A stretch of 64,000 nucleotides of DNA. It comes from Sthenelais limicola. Lineage: Eukaryota; Annelida; Polychaeta; Phyllodocida; Sigalionidae. Below, in pieces: positions 49,035 through 60,160 of this stretch. The stretch is from contig OW804097.1 of assembly GCA_942159475.1 (NCBI GenBank), positions 11,409,172-11,473,171 on the forward strand. Direction: 5' to 3'. The notes beneath the pieces are model-generated. The model was not told where the DNA came from. It saw only the letters and a list, made by a program, of their open reading frames with translations, and searched no databases. The translations under genes and the position numbers were made by a program. The first letter of the stretch is position 1; every line of letters begins with the position of its first letter.

Positions 49035-49436
49035 GGGCCCACACTGACGGCGATGGGCTTTGTGATAAGCTTTGCAATAAGTTGATAAAATGGCAACAGG
49101 TTTTGCAACGAAAAATGTTGCAGGTTTATCGCAAAATTATTTTATGTGTTTAAAATTTGTTTGCGATACATAGTTTATTGGGAGATATTCATATGCTTTG
49201 TGATTGATGGCAAAAGTGTGTTCTGCTTTGCGATGGGTTTTCTGATAGCCTTTTGCGATATAGAAATCGTCTGCTAAAGTCATCTAAGGTCAAGGTATAT
49301 CGCAAAACTCTGTCACAAACCATGTCATCGCAAAAGTCTATTTCGGCACACTTTTGCGATAATTTATTTCCATACTCATTGCAAAGGCTATTCACTAAAG
49401 TCTATCACGAAACCCATCCCCGTCAGTGTTGGGCCC
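49035..49436. mobile_element. Foldback MITE (family G), full-length copy
   Basis: Left end GGGCCCACACTGACGGCGAT and right end ATCCCCGTCAGTGTTGGGCC are inverted. The interior repeats TTTTGCGAT/ATCGCAAAA words on both strands. It sits between a poly(G) run and the 3' end of the peptidase gene, about 50 bases beyond the stop. Confidence 0.85.
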
Positions 49437-49482
49437 CATTATACATTCAATGAAACCTTAAATGGTTCAACACAATAATTTT

Positions 49483-52400
49483 TCAATTTTGGTTTTGCGC
49501 AACAAGCTCTAGTGGCTCCCCATATCTCTCACCGAGCAGCTCAATTGCTCTGTTTATCGGAAACGAGAAACTTTCTCTATCATCTCCAAGGTAATGGACA
49601 GAGAGTGCTGGATAGAAGTAGCCCCTATCTGTGACAGACATTCTAACTGCCCTTGCAACCACTGCACCACTATCCCCTGGACCTGCAAATGGCTGACCTG
49701 CACCTTCCCTAACAGTGACATAATTTCCTTTAAGACATTCACCCTCGTGGTGCACAATGCGATTCAACTCTGTAAGTCTACCTGGTGTAAACTCAGACAT
49801 GAAACCAACCTTGAAAACCTTTAACTGGGTAAAAGCAGGTGCACCCCCAACCCCATTTTCACCCTCGGCATAAAGAAGTATGGGAATGGCTTCCTGACCG
49901 CTGCCTACACTCATTGGATAGGTCACATCGTTGAGCAGGTCTTGATCAACCTTGATCAAACACGCATCCACGACTGGATCGGTTTGATAAACATGGGCAA
50001 CACAGTTCCCAAATCGACCCACACCCTCCTGTCTATGGACGAATATGTCTCTGCCTTCATACGGTCTTGTTGAACCATGGTGAGATGACAAAGCAAAAAT
50101 ATCACCAGACAGTGTCCCTTTCAAATATGTCCCCAAGGTACAGGTGCTTTCATCGCCAAAGAGCAATCCAGTGTGGCCCGGCTGGTAGCTGTGTTTTCTT
50201 CTGGATTCATTGCTAAAAGTAAATATTGATGCTTAAAATTAAGGTGTTTCAATAGGGTGCATAAGGGTCATGGCAGCGATGAGCAAATTAACATAAAGTT
50301 GTTGCGATGTGTGGACCAGAAGTAAACAATCCCCATAGATTTAGCATTGCAGGTGATAAATAATCACTCTATACATCCCCCATAGACTTAGCATTGTGGG
50401 TGATAAATATTCACTCTATCCATCCCCCCATGGACTTAGCATTGCAGGTGATAGATAATCACTCTATACATCCCCCCATAGATTTAGCATTGCAGGTGAT
50501 AAATAATCACTACATACATCCCCCCATGGACTTAGCATTGCAGATAATAAATAATCACTCTATACATCCCCCCATAGACTTAGCATTGCAGGTGATAAAT
50601 ATTCACTCCATACATCCCCCCATAGACTTAGCATTGCTGGTGATAAATAATCACTCCATACATTGTCCCATTAAATGTTTAACGATTATGTTCAAGAAAT
50701 GTCAAATCATTTAGTCCTTTTGATAGATATCTTATGGTCTTCCGAATTCTAACTACATCTAACTTCAATTGGAAAACAACTTTCACCCTTTATGATGTCA
50801 TAAAGGGTTTCATAGATGGCTGCTCAAAATTCTTCTCTTATTTTATAATTATGGTAACTTGGTCATATTTATCTCTAAATATAGTGGTTGTTCACTTAGC
50901 GTATCAGACAAACACAGAGGGTAATTCTACGTATCACTGTGATTTCCAGTTGTTATTCTATAGGGGACCCACATTGATGGCGATTGGCTTAGTGATACTG
51001 ATAAGCTTTGCAATAAGGTTCGCGATGAAATGAAACATTTTCTATCACAAACATAATCCTGTTGCAGCAGTTTGTGCTACTTCCCGATAGGTTTTGCGAC
51101 AGGTTTTGCGAGGTTAAAAGTCTCAGAGTTAATCGCAAAATTATTTGACATATTAAATATTTGTTTGCGATATGTAGTCTATTGGGAGTTAATATGCTTT
51201 GCGATTGATCGCAAAAGTGTGTTCTGCTTTGCGATGGGTTTTGTGATAACTTGGTCATATTTATCTCTAACACAATGCGAGTCAGCCCTTAATTCATCCT
51301 TAATTAATCCTATTTCAAAGTCTTACTTTAAGTCAGCAATGATGGCTTGATCTATATCTTTTATGTCTTTCTTCAGCTGAGCACATATCTCTTCCTTGGC
51401 CCTTGTTGGAATGTAGATCACACATTTCTTTTCTTCCAGACGTATACCAGTCTCAATGATTTGTATGTCAGCCTTCACACTGCGATCATGATCTCTAGGG
51501 TAAACAATTTATATAAGATGGAATGCACCGAGTGGTTGTTCTGAATTAGTGTATCAGACACTCAGCGTATCAGACACAATGTACGTAAATGTATGTATCA
51601 TTGTGAGTAGAAAAGCCACAAGCAATAATGCATACATTTCCACTCCATTGTATTGAAGAATTCAGGGTCATTCTCTGATGAATATTAGGGTCAGTAGTTG
51701 AGCGAGAAATTAATCAACGCAACAAACAGAGATGTATGTTTCGAGCCGAGAACCAAACCAGTTAAAAGAGGACGGCTGTAAACATTTTATTGCTTATATA
51801 CTAGACAGATTACAACGATTTACACAGGGCCTGGGCTGATTGGCTTATCCTGGCTGGACCAATTAATTACCGGGATAGATAAAAGATCCAATCAACCACA
51901 GGTTAAAAATGAACATAAAAGATGAATACGAGGCCAGAGCGACAAGTGTCACACCTGACCAATACCTTTGGGCCGTGACCAGGTCATTTGGGTTATCTCC
52001 CCTCCCCTCTCCCTCCTGCTCTTAATCAATGCCCCCTCGCTGACCTGGTGGTCAGTCCCTCCCCTTCCCTCCCTCCCACATGATCAAACCTAAGATAACA
52101 ATGACGTGGACTGCGACTTGTACCTTGGACTTTTAGAAGTGACCCATGAGTGTGTGGTGGGCAGAAAGTTAGCTAGCCTCTGAATCGGTAGGGGCGTGGC
52201 AGATGCATGTCTGAATGAGACTTTTAAAAATAAATCCCTTAACTTTGCAAAGATAGGGCTAGGATTTTACACTATTACATTTTTATATCAGAAGTACCAT
52301 GATTAAATGGTTAAACTAGCTTGTGCGATTGTCCCCAACATTGTTATGCTTACATGAAACTAATAAATTAACATCAGTAACTTTGATTTCCAGTTATTTG

Positions 52401-55400
52401 GTCAGATATTTCTTCTTTTAATGCATTTAATGAGTGATGTAATGATTGTGATCCATTTTAGGATGATTCATTTACAAGAACCCTTGCTCACCATTATTGG
52501 TATTACTCCACGGTGAATTGTGTATCACATAACATTTGTATGTAGAGGCGTGTGGTACATACCGTGTGGTACATTGTTTTGTACCACATGGGCGGGGCCT
52601 AATGATAAACGCAAAATAAACTCATTTGATTGGCTCCCTTCCACGCGGGAAAATGCGTTGTCAATGACTCTTACTAGCGTTACTAACGTCGCAACGTTAC
52701 AATGTACACTATTGCGTCATCGCCGGCATCAGTGAGAGAAGCATGGCTGTCACTTTTGTTGTAATTTATAACTAATTTATTGCCACCGTGGAGTAAAAAT
52801 AGCACCGCATCTCGTAGCTGGTCTGGAGTAAAGGATCACATGGACCCTCGACGATTCTTTTCAATAATAACCCACTCGCCTATCGGCTCGTGGGCCATGT
52901 GAAAAGAATCGTCTTGGGTCCATGTGATCCTTTACTCCAGACCATCTACTCGTACGGTACTATCATAGTCATTAATATCTTGGGTACCATGGGCCATTGG
53001 CTTCACAACTAGTCAAATTTCTTTTTTTATTGTATTAAAGGCAAAAATTACATAATATTTATCCAAACAAAAAACGGGAAAAAACGTAGTGTATCACTTA
53101 GTGATGTCCTCAAATAATTATAAGAATATGACTCAATTTAAACTTACTTCTTTTTCCATTCTTCCACAACCACCTGTAGGTCCATCGCTTTGTCATATGC
53201 TCTTTTGTCTTCGTCGCTGGCAAAAATAAATAATAAAACTTTTATGTTTAAGAGTTCAATGTGGACCTTTATGTTCCTTTATGTTCCTTATGTTTATGGA
53301 CCTTTATGTTCAAAGTGGACCTTTATTTTATCTTTAAGCATATTTTGTCCAGACGTTGCAATACGATCGTTGTTGGTACAAGTTTGTATGTAATTTCAAG
53401 TCTCCATGCCTAAATCAGGCTGCAATTTGGTCTATACTAGGTAAATTCAAGAATATTCAGAATTGCATTTATTCTAGCAATCTGTTTGGCTAGGTTGAAC
53501 TGTCTTATGAACTTTATTTTCGTCTGAAACTTGGGTTATTTGAAAAGATTGGCGAAGTTTAATAGGACATTTTCTGAAAATCTGACCCATATATTGCTTA
53601 CCTTGCTTGGGATAGCAAATCATCCCCTTCAACCTGAATGAGCTGTAGCATGATTCTATTCTCACCACATAGACTAAAACGAAAGGAAAACAATAATGAA
53701 ATTGAACTGTTCTGACCTTAACATTGTGGATCAGGATTTTAATTCTGTTCCATTCGGTATATTATTACATACATATGTGATTTCAAGGGTGCTATTCAGG
53801 GGTGCTATTTGAAAAGCCAAATATCACCTATGTGCTATTTGAGCCGAATATCCACAAGATTTATGGAAAGTAAGGAAAAATAATATCAAAATCGAGTTCT
53901 CTTGTTGATTTAGTATGTAATAAATACCTAATAGCACTCTGTTCGGTTTGTAATTGATCTCGACGTTGGGTCAAATCGCACTTAACCCCTTTGGAGTGTT
54001 GTGCGATTTGACCCAACGTCTCGACCAATTACAAACCTCCATTGTGCCATTGTAGCAAACCTTTCAACACTCAAAAATGTATAAATGCATTTGGAATTTG
54101 TGGTGTGTTTGTTACCTGTGTTTTTTATAAAGACTTCTGTGACTATGTGTTTATTACAAAACATTCTGTAAACCACCTACTGCAGTGCACTGCATTGCTA
54201 TTTTGTGTTTTAAATCGGAAAATAAACATTTGTTCTCTTCTATTCTTATTTCTTACTTACAAACCACTCGTTATAATACGTGGAGCTACAGGTGTGGTAC
54301 TACATAGCCAGAGACAAACTGTTTTGGCAGTGACTGTATTGATTCTTAAAAAGTAAACTAAAAATGGTCAATACTATGTATATATCTGGGTTTATTTGAT
54401 ATTGCCTTGATTCAAACAATCTGTTTGGTTATGTTGAACTGTATTTCGATCCTCATTTTTGTCTTAATTTTGGGTTATTTGGGAAGATTGGTGAAGGTGA
54501 ATTATACATTTTCTTGCGATTTCACCCATTTACAGTACAGTAGTGCGTCTTACTATTGTAAATCAAAACAAAACTGCAGCTTTAATTATTTACATTTTTG
54601 TCGGATGTCTTACCTTGACTGCCCATCATTAAGACGGCCGTCGATTTCATCCTCTGTATCCATGATAAGATTTGCTGAGAACTGCTTCAATTTAATAGTC
54701 TGCCTTTTCTTGGGTCCCAAAACAACTTTATTACCAGTGAATGAAGACCTGTCAAACCAGCCTGCAAATGTCAACTAGGTTTAATATGTGATGTTTTTTA
54801 GGAAAATTTGTCATAAGTCGCAAAATATGGATTTTGAGACATCACCATTATTTGAAAATAAGGGATCAAGCGGATTCCAACGATAGTAAACACGAGGACA
54901 TCTCATAAATACTTCTATATTTTAAGTTTGATATTTCTATTTTTGAAAAAGGAAATATAGCAATGTTTCTGGAAGGGTAATTACCAGTAAAGTAACTAAA
55001 TATACTCTATATGAAGGCCTTCAAAACTCAAGGATATATTTAATACAATTTCCTGAAATACATGGATTTATATGACTATAACTGCTGTACCCACTAAAAA
55101 TCAGAACATTTCAATAAAGAGATCATGTGAATAAAACACTTTGAAAAATATCAATTTTGCGACTTGTGACTCATTTTCCTGAAACACATCACATATGTCC
55201 AAGCATATACAAAGGACACTCAAACACATCCATGATAGATACATAGTGTATGTTTGTAACCCTGTTGAATATTTTATTGGCCTTCAATGAAATATAAAAA
55301 AACTGTTCATGATGAAGATAGGTGAACATAAGTGAAATATGGAGTAGTTGGAGTAGATGGAATAACATACAAATGAAAATCCACTACGTTTTTTTTCAAC

Positions 55401-55977
55401 TTTATTTGAACTATTTAAGCCTAGCTAATTTAAAAAATTACTATTTATTCATTGCCATTTCGATCTATTTGATTAGTAATAAATTTATGAATCATTCAAT
55501 GCATTTAATATAAAAAAAATCCAACCTCTGTGTCTCGATCCCAATCAAACAGATTATGCCTCACTGGGTGCTTAAAAAAGTATATGGGAAAATGTTAATA
55601 TACTGTTTATATACTATAAGTCAATTGAATGACACTTTGAATGTAAAAATGATGAAAGCTATTTGTTATGTAATTAATGTCAGTGTCGGACTAGGGCAGG
55701 ATGGAAGATCTAACATTAGCATGTCTAACTTTAGAATTGCATGTCCTTTTCTTGTATCTGACAAACTTGTAAAAATTCTATAAAAATGATAAAATCTTGA
55801 CAAATATTATATCATATTTATGTAAATTTGAGGCTGTTTGACAATTACATGGACATTTGCTGTAGTAAGTAACATCCATTTTGAATTTCTAAACAGCTAC
55901 GAAAATTCAAAATTAAACAAAATCGAGCATCGAACAAAATACTCACGAAAAATGTATTCCTTTAGAGCACCACGCAT
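49483..55977 (-). CDS. Serine-peptidase-like protein with charged N-terminal region, 6 exons
   Basis: Exons 5'->3': 55977-55947, 54761-54614, 53673-53602, 53216-53148, 51494-51327, 50212-49483. All introns are GT-AG, all junctions in frame (1218 nt, 405 residues). The N-terminal 160 residues are charged and helical (LKEYIFRWFDRSSF, DEDKRAYDKAM, EEWKKK, RLEEKK) with no domain I recognise. Residues about 170-400 look like a chymotrypsin-fold peptidase domain: the His is H207 or H208 (LSSHHG), D245 lies in VVDACLIKV, and S344 in GPGDSGAVV. No signal peptide or zymogen cleavage site is visible, so an intracellular protein is likely. The exact family and substrate are unknown. The first exon is short and its ATG is chosen because it keeps the frame; a longer 5' end is possible. 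The introns are crowded with MITEs, yet the coding frame is clean. Confidence 0.8.
50330..50665. repeat. 45-bp minisatellite, about seven copies
   Basis: Units of CCCCCATAGACTTAGCATTG plus CAGGTGATAAATAATCACTC run through the last intron of the peptidase gene. The unit length is a multiple of three, which creates a 106-codon repetitive frame on the plus strand that is not a gene. Confidence 0.93.
50963..51249. mobile_element. Truncated copy of foldback MITE family G
   Basis: Starts GGGGACCCACATTGATGGCG, matching the left end of the copy at 49035, and shares TTGGGAG, then TGATCGCAAAAGTG and TTCTGCTTTGCGATGGGTTT; the right end is missing. It lies in the last intron of the peptidase gene. Confidence 0.85.
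52819..52944. mobile_element. Palindromic foldback MITE (family E)
   Basis: TGGTCTGGAGTAAAGGATCA at the left faces TGATCCTTTACTCCAGACCA at the right, continuing inward as CATGGACC/GGTCCATG and ACGATTCTTTTCA/TGAAAAGAATCGT. About 126 bp, in the fourth intron of the peptidase gene. Confidence 0.93.
53410..53590. mobile_element. MITE family A, one end missing
   Basis: From CTAAATCAGGCTGCAATTTG to GAAAATCTGACCCAT; the other terminal repeat is absent. In the third intron of the peptidase gene, ending 12 bases from exon 3. Confidence 0.88.
53945..54037. mobile_element. Palindromic foldback MITE (family F)
   Basis: GGTTTGTAATTG faces CAATTACAAACC, and CGACGTTGGGTCAAATCGCA faces TGCGATTTGACCCAACGTC. 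About 93 bp, in the second intron of the peptidase gene. Confidence 0.9.
54387..54528. mobile_element. MITE family A, short subfamily
   Basis: Starts TGGGTTTATTTGATATTGCC and ends GCGATTTCACCCA. It shares CTGTTTGGTTATGTTGAACT and the TTGGGTTATTTG block with family A but has different terminal bases. It is inverted relative to 56114-56244. In the second intron of the peptidase gene. Confidence 0.85.
54788..55192. mobile_element. MITE family B copy
   Basis: Starts GTGATGTTTTTTAGG and ends CCTGAAACACATCAC; shares TCATAAGTCGCAAAATATGG and the GGACATC/GTAAACAC region with 46738-47135. It lies in the first intron of the peptidase gene, 27 bases upstream of exon 2. Confidence 0.9.
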
Positions 55978-56113
55978 ACACACATGAAGAGTACCGCACC
56001 ACTATTATGCCAAATGAAGCAACGTGTGATCATACCATTATATAGGATCATTCAATCAGTATAATTAAACGTCCAGCAAGCAATGTTTACATATGAAACG
56101 GTGCCAACATATC

Positions 56114-56244
56114 TGGGTGTAATCGCCAGAAAATGTACAATTCACCTTCACCAATCTTCCCAAATAACCCAAAATTGAGGATCAAAATGCATTTCAACAT
56201 AACCAAACAGATTGTTTGAATCAAGGCAATATCAAATATACCCA
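56114..56244. mobile_element. MITE family A, short subfamily
   Basis: Starts TGGGTGTAATCGCCAGAAAA and ends CAAATATACCCA; reverse-complement partner of 54387-54528. Confidence 0.85.
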
Positions 56245-56290
56245 GATACCTACTTAGTAGATATATAGAAGTGCAGTCAGGGATTCACAA

Positions 56291-57220
56291 CCCAGGTAAC
56301 AAATTGACGTTAACTTAACGGCGATTTCACCCACATTTTAGAGCAACTATACGTCAATGGTTAACGTTAATCTTAACGTGAATGTGTGGACTCAATTTTG
56401 TGCAATCTTAACGTCAATTTCAACGTGAATCTTACCATTAATTTTGCGCAATCTTAACGTCAATATTAACGTGAATCTTACCATTATTTTTGCGCAATCT
56501 TAATGTAGATATTAACGTGAATCTTGCCATTAATTTTGTGCAAATTTAACGTCAAAATTAACGTTAATCTTAACATTACTATTAGCCTAAGATTTACGTG
56601 AATATTAACATCAATTTGAGCTAAAATATTTACTTCATTCATGGAGCTGATTTCATATATTTTATTAACATTAATATTCGGTTAAACGAGTTTGGTCATA
56701 TAAGCTCACACCGACCCTCCTATTCTTTGTTTAAAATCTAAGATTTGTACAAAAGATACATACAAAATCGTAAACTTGTATTTGAGATTATACATCAATT
56801 TACATACAAGATATTAACGTATAGTTAATGTTGATAATAAGCAAGTCTATTCATGTTTAAATATTAATGTTAAGTTACCATTAAATCAACGTTCATAATC
56901 TGATGTTAATATGTAAACGTTAACTTGACCAGTAAGTTAATGTTAATAATTTGACATCAATGTATTAACGTAAAGTTAATGTTGATAATACATAGGTACA
57001 TTGATGTTAAGATATCGATGTATAGTCACCATCAAATTAACGTTGGGAAGTTAACATCAAGAGAATCAACGTTATGTTAATGTTTGCTTAATGCTAAGAT
57101 AGTAACGTGAACTTAATTCACGTGAAATTAAGGTTAAACTCACGTCATAACGTTAACGTTGCTGAATTAACCTTCGATTGACGTTAATCAACGTTGTGTT
57201 AACGTGAATTGTTACCTGGG
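56291..57220. mobile_element. Foldback element of about 930 bp filled with TTAACGT words
   Basis: Ends CCCAGGTAACAAATTGACGT and ACGTGAATTGTTACCTGGG form terminal inverted repeats. Between them dozens of variants of AACGTTAA, TTAACGTGAAT, TTAACGTCAAT and TTAATGTT recur on both strands, making the element broadly self-complementary. There is no open reading frame. It lies in the shared upstream region of the peptidase and membrane-protein genes. Confidence 0.88.
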
Positions 57221-58750
57221 AAGGCTTCCTGGTTATAATGCAGACACTGCAAATTTCTTTTTCTGGGCATAATGATCGTCAAAATTTACATGATTTATTT
57301 TGATAATCAGATTAAACCACTCTTGTATGTCAGTACCATGATTGACCTGCAGCCGTGTGTGTCAGATCCTGCTATATGTATAACCTTTTACAAATATTAT
57401 AGAATAGTATTTTTTAATTCAATTCAATACATGACAATTGTCTATTGACAATAGTCACTTGACCATGGGTTATAATATATATATATATACATGTAACTAA
57501 AATCTGCAAACGTTTCCCTTGGAAACGGAATTTAATGAAATTAAGCTGAAACTAGTTGTAGTATAATAAAGTATCAACTGCAACTGCTTCTTGTTCATTC
57601 TCTATTCTTTGTGTTGTTTTCGAAAAACATTTAACCTGCCGTCGGGGCTTTGACAATGCTTAACTTTTCTTTGCTCCTGGTTTTCTTAAAATAATACATG
57701 ATTCAACAAAGGGTAGGCTCAAATATAATTTCAACACTGAGTCACTGGAATAAACAGGTGTGAGCAGTGTGAGTAGATGTGTAAGAGAGGCATAAGGAGT
57801 CCAGACATTATTTTTTTGGAAAACTGCCCGGCAATCAACTACGTTTCAGGTCGCTCAGGCGTAGAGCCCAGTTCGAGCAGAAGAATTTGAGAAAAATAAT
57901 TTTATTGGATTCTGTTCTGGTTGGTTGGTATCTGGTGTTTATGCCTTTTGAGGTTAGGAATGAGTCGGGGGGTGGGGGTGGGGGAGGTTGCTTTAGTGAG
58001 GCTTTAATTGAGGCTTTAGTGAGAATAAATTCTTCCATATCCTCTCTCACCTAACCGTTCTCCATGCACCTTCTGTTTTTTACAATATCGACAGGTCTTA
58101 TCCTATGAGAGACTGGCACACAACATTACATCTCACCTTTAATTCCATCATACTTCATAGCATGTGTTAATATCCTACTATCTTTATTTCAAATATAACT
58201 AATATTCATATCATTTTCCCCTATTTTCCCAATATTCCAGGGAAATAATTAATGGTAATCCTCCCGATCTTGTGAGCTTCTGTCAGCATATGGGTCAGTT
58301 TGATTGCAGCATTTTAATAGCATTTTCTTTAATGTCAATGCTAAGGATTGCTGTCTGACAGCATTAGATTGCCAATGTCAATCCATTGTCTTCTTAGTTG
58401 GCTGCGTAGACGTTATTTGAGTCAATGTGGCAGGGAGGGAGGGAGGGAGGGAGGGAGGGAGGGGGGGTGGGTTTGTGTTGTTAAAGGTGGTGGGAAAGGC
58501 AGGCAATATTGAAATCATGATATCTAGGTCTATATAACATTTTAACGTGTGGAAACAATAATTATTATGTTTTTTATTATTGTTAAGGCGTCAAATGGTC
58601 CGACGCTGCTCCCTGGACAAAATCCTCAAAATGTTGGTCAAATGACCATTAGAAAATATTCAGATCTTGACAGACGTTAACAGAGAATGCAGCTTTAAAA
58701 GCATTCTAATTGTGCGGAATCTAACCTGTGATTATTCGCTCTTAATCATA
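57221..58750. other. Intergenic sequence, no gene seen
   Basis: Includes a (TA)-rich spot at about 57470, a proline-rich minus-strand frame of 71 codons at 57835-58050 that follows a G-run and is probably fortuitous, and a (GGGA)n run at 58433-58466. No recognisable coding domain. Confidence 0.5.
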
Positions 58751-58752
58751 TT

Positions 58753-59140
58753 GTGGTCCGTTTCAGGAAAATGAGTCATAAGTCGCAAAATTGATATCTT
58801 TCAAAGTGTTTTTTTCCACAAGACCTCTTTATTGGAATCTTCTGATTTTCAGAGGGCTTAGCACTTTTAGTCATGATATGAATCTGTGTAACAAATTTTG
58901 GGAAATTGTTATAAATGTATCCTTGCGTTTTGAAGGTATTCTTATGGATTATATTTAGTTACTTTACTGGTAATTACCCAGCCAGAAACATTGCAAACTT
59001 TTTTTTTCAAAAATAAAAATATCAAACTAGAAATATAGAAATACATATTAGGTGTCCTAGTGTTTACTATCATAAGTGTGGGTTATTTGAGAGGTTTGTT
59101 GAAGGCGAATTGTACATTTACTGAAAATCTGACCCATATG
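58753..59140. mobile_element. Truncated MITE B fused to a MITE A end
   Basis: GTCCGTTTCAGGAAAATGAG, then TCATAAGTCGCAAAATTG begins a family B copy that runs to TCCTAGTGTTTACTATCATAA at about 59074. It then passes directly into a family A end (TGGGTTATTTGAGAGG to ATCTGACCCATATG). One element probably interrupted, or recombined with, the other. Confidence 0.75.
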
Positions 59141-59652
59141 TACGCCTGTATATCGCTAATAGTAGGCCTAGTACCTTGGCGCGAAATGGCTAGAGTCGTG
59201 ATAGGTGGTGCCATCTGGTGCTATATAACCACAACTTCCATCTCTCTACTGCTTCCATCTGGTATTATCGTCCACCCAGTTCACGATGCAGGTCAGCTAA
59301 CAGGTGATAAACATTCCATCTCCTTGTCTTCCTAATTGTTATAGTTGTGTTGGAAACATTCATAGTGCCATTATGAAACTTCTAGTTCTCTCTGACGGAG
59401 TTTGTTCCGACTGTCAGTTTGTAAAGTGATTGATATGTTCCTTATCTCTTATTATCGCTCAAGATCGGTTTCACTCGGAACTGGATCATGTTCATTGCCT
59501 TTTCCAGGGAGGTATTTTATTTTTTAAAGGCTTAGAGAGGTATAGGATACGTCCCCCAGTTCCCCTGTTTTTCTATCTGTAGTACAATGGTACTTCTATC
59601 TCTACAATATGCGACAGTACCTACCACATCGTAGCCCTGAGGGACTGCATTT

Positions 59653-59897
59653 TTAACCACTGGGTGGGGGGTGGGGCATTGAAGGGGGGGGGGGGGGGGC
59701 ACCTTTTTTGTACAGACTCTGAAGAGGGGCCACTCGTTGTGTGTGGGGTGGTGGGGGGTCTTATTTGGCACTGTAGGGGGCGGATCATGACATTTTGCAC
59801 AAACTTTCGAGAGGCGGGGTGAGGGAGGGGGGGGGGCGGGCAAACAATTTTGCATATGAATTTTTCGCAAATCCTCTCCCCCCCCCCCAGTGGTTAA
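59653..59897. mobile_element. G-rich foldback element
   Basis: TTAACCACTGGG at 59653-59664 is matched by CCCAGTGGTTAA at 59886-59897. The interior has several runs of 5-16 G on the plus strand and one C run at the right, so G-quadruplex or hairpin formation is likely. Proline-rich frames across it are low-complexity. Confidence 0.65.
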
Positions 59898-60160
59898 TCA
59901 TGAACAGACCCTAATTTAAGCTAGGTTAGATCTCAGTCTTTTTTTGTATAGAATTTTCTGAGAACTGCTGACTAAATTAAAATTAAAGTCGGGGGAGGGG
60001 GGATCAGCGTCAGTCCCCACCCCTAACCTTATAAAAAAAACTGTAGGCCTACAGTATCCGTTTATAGGTTAATGGTTGTTTGACTGACATTATGCATGAC
60101 AGATTTTTAATTATTCACTTTCAGAATTAAGATCTCCAAGTCATCAACTTAAGAAACAAA

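Noticed and set aside
50394..50714. 106-codon frame of repeated 15-residue units
   Set aside because: Created by a 45-bp minisatellite whose unit is a multiple of three; it lies within an intron.
57835..58050. 71-codon minus-strand frame with a proline run
   Set aside because: The prolines come from a G/C homopolymer stretch, and nothing else supports coding.
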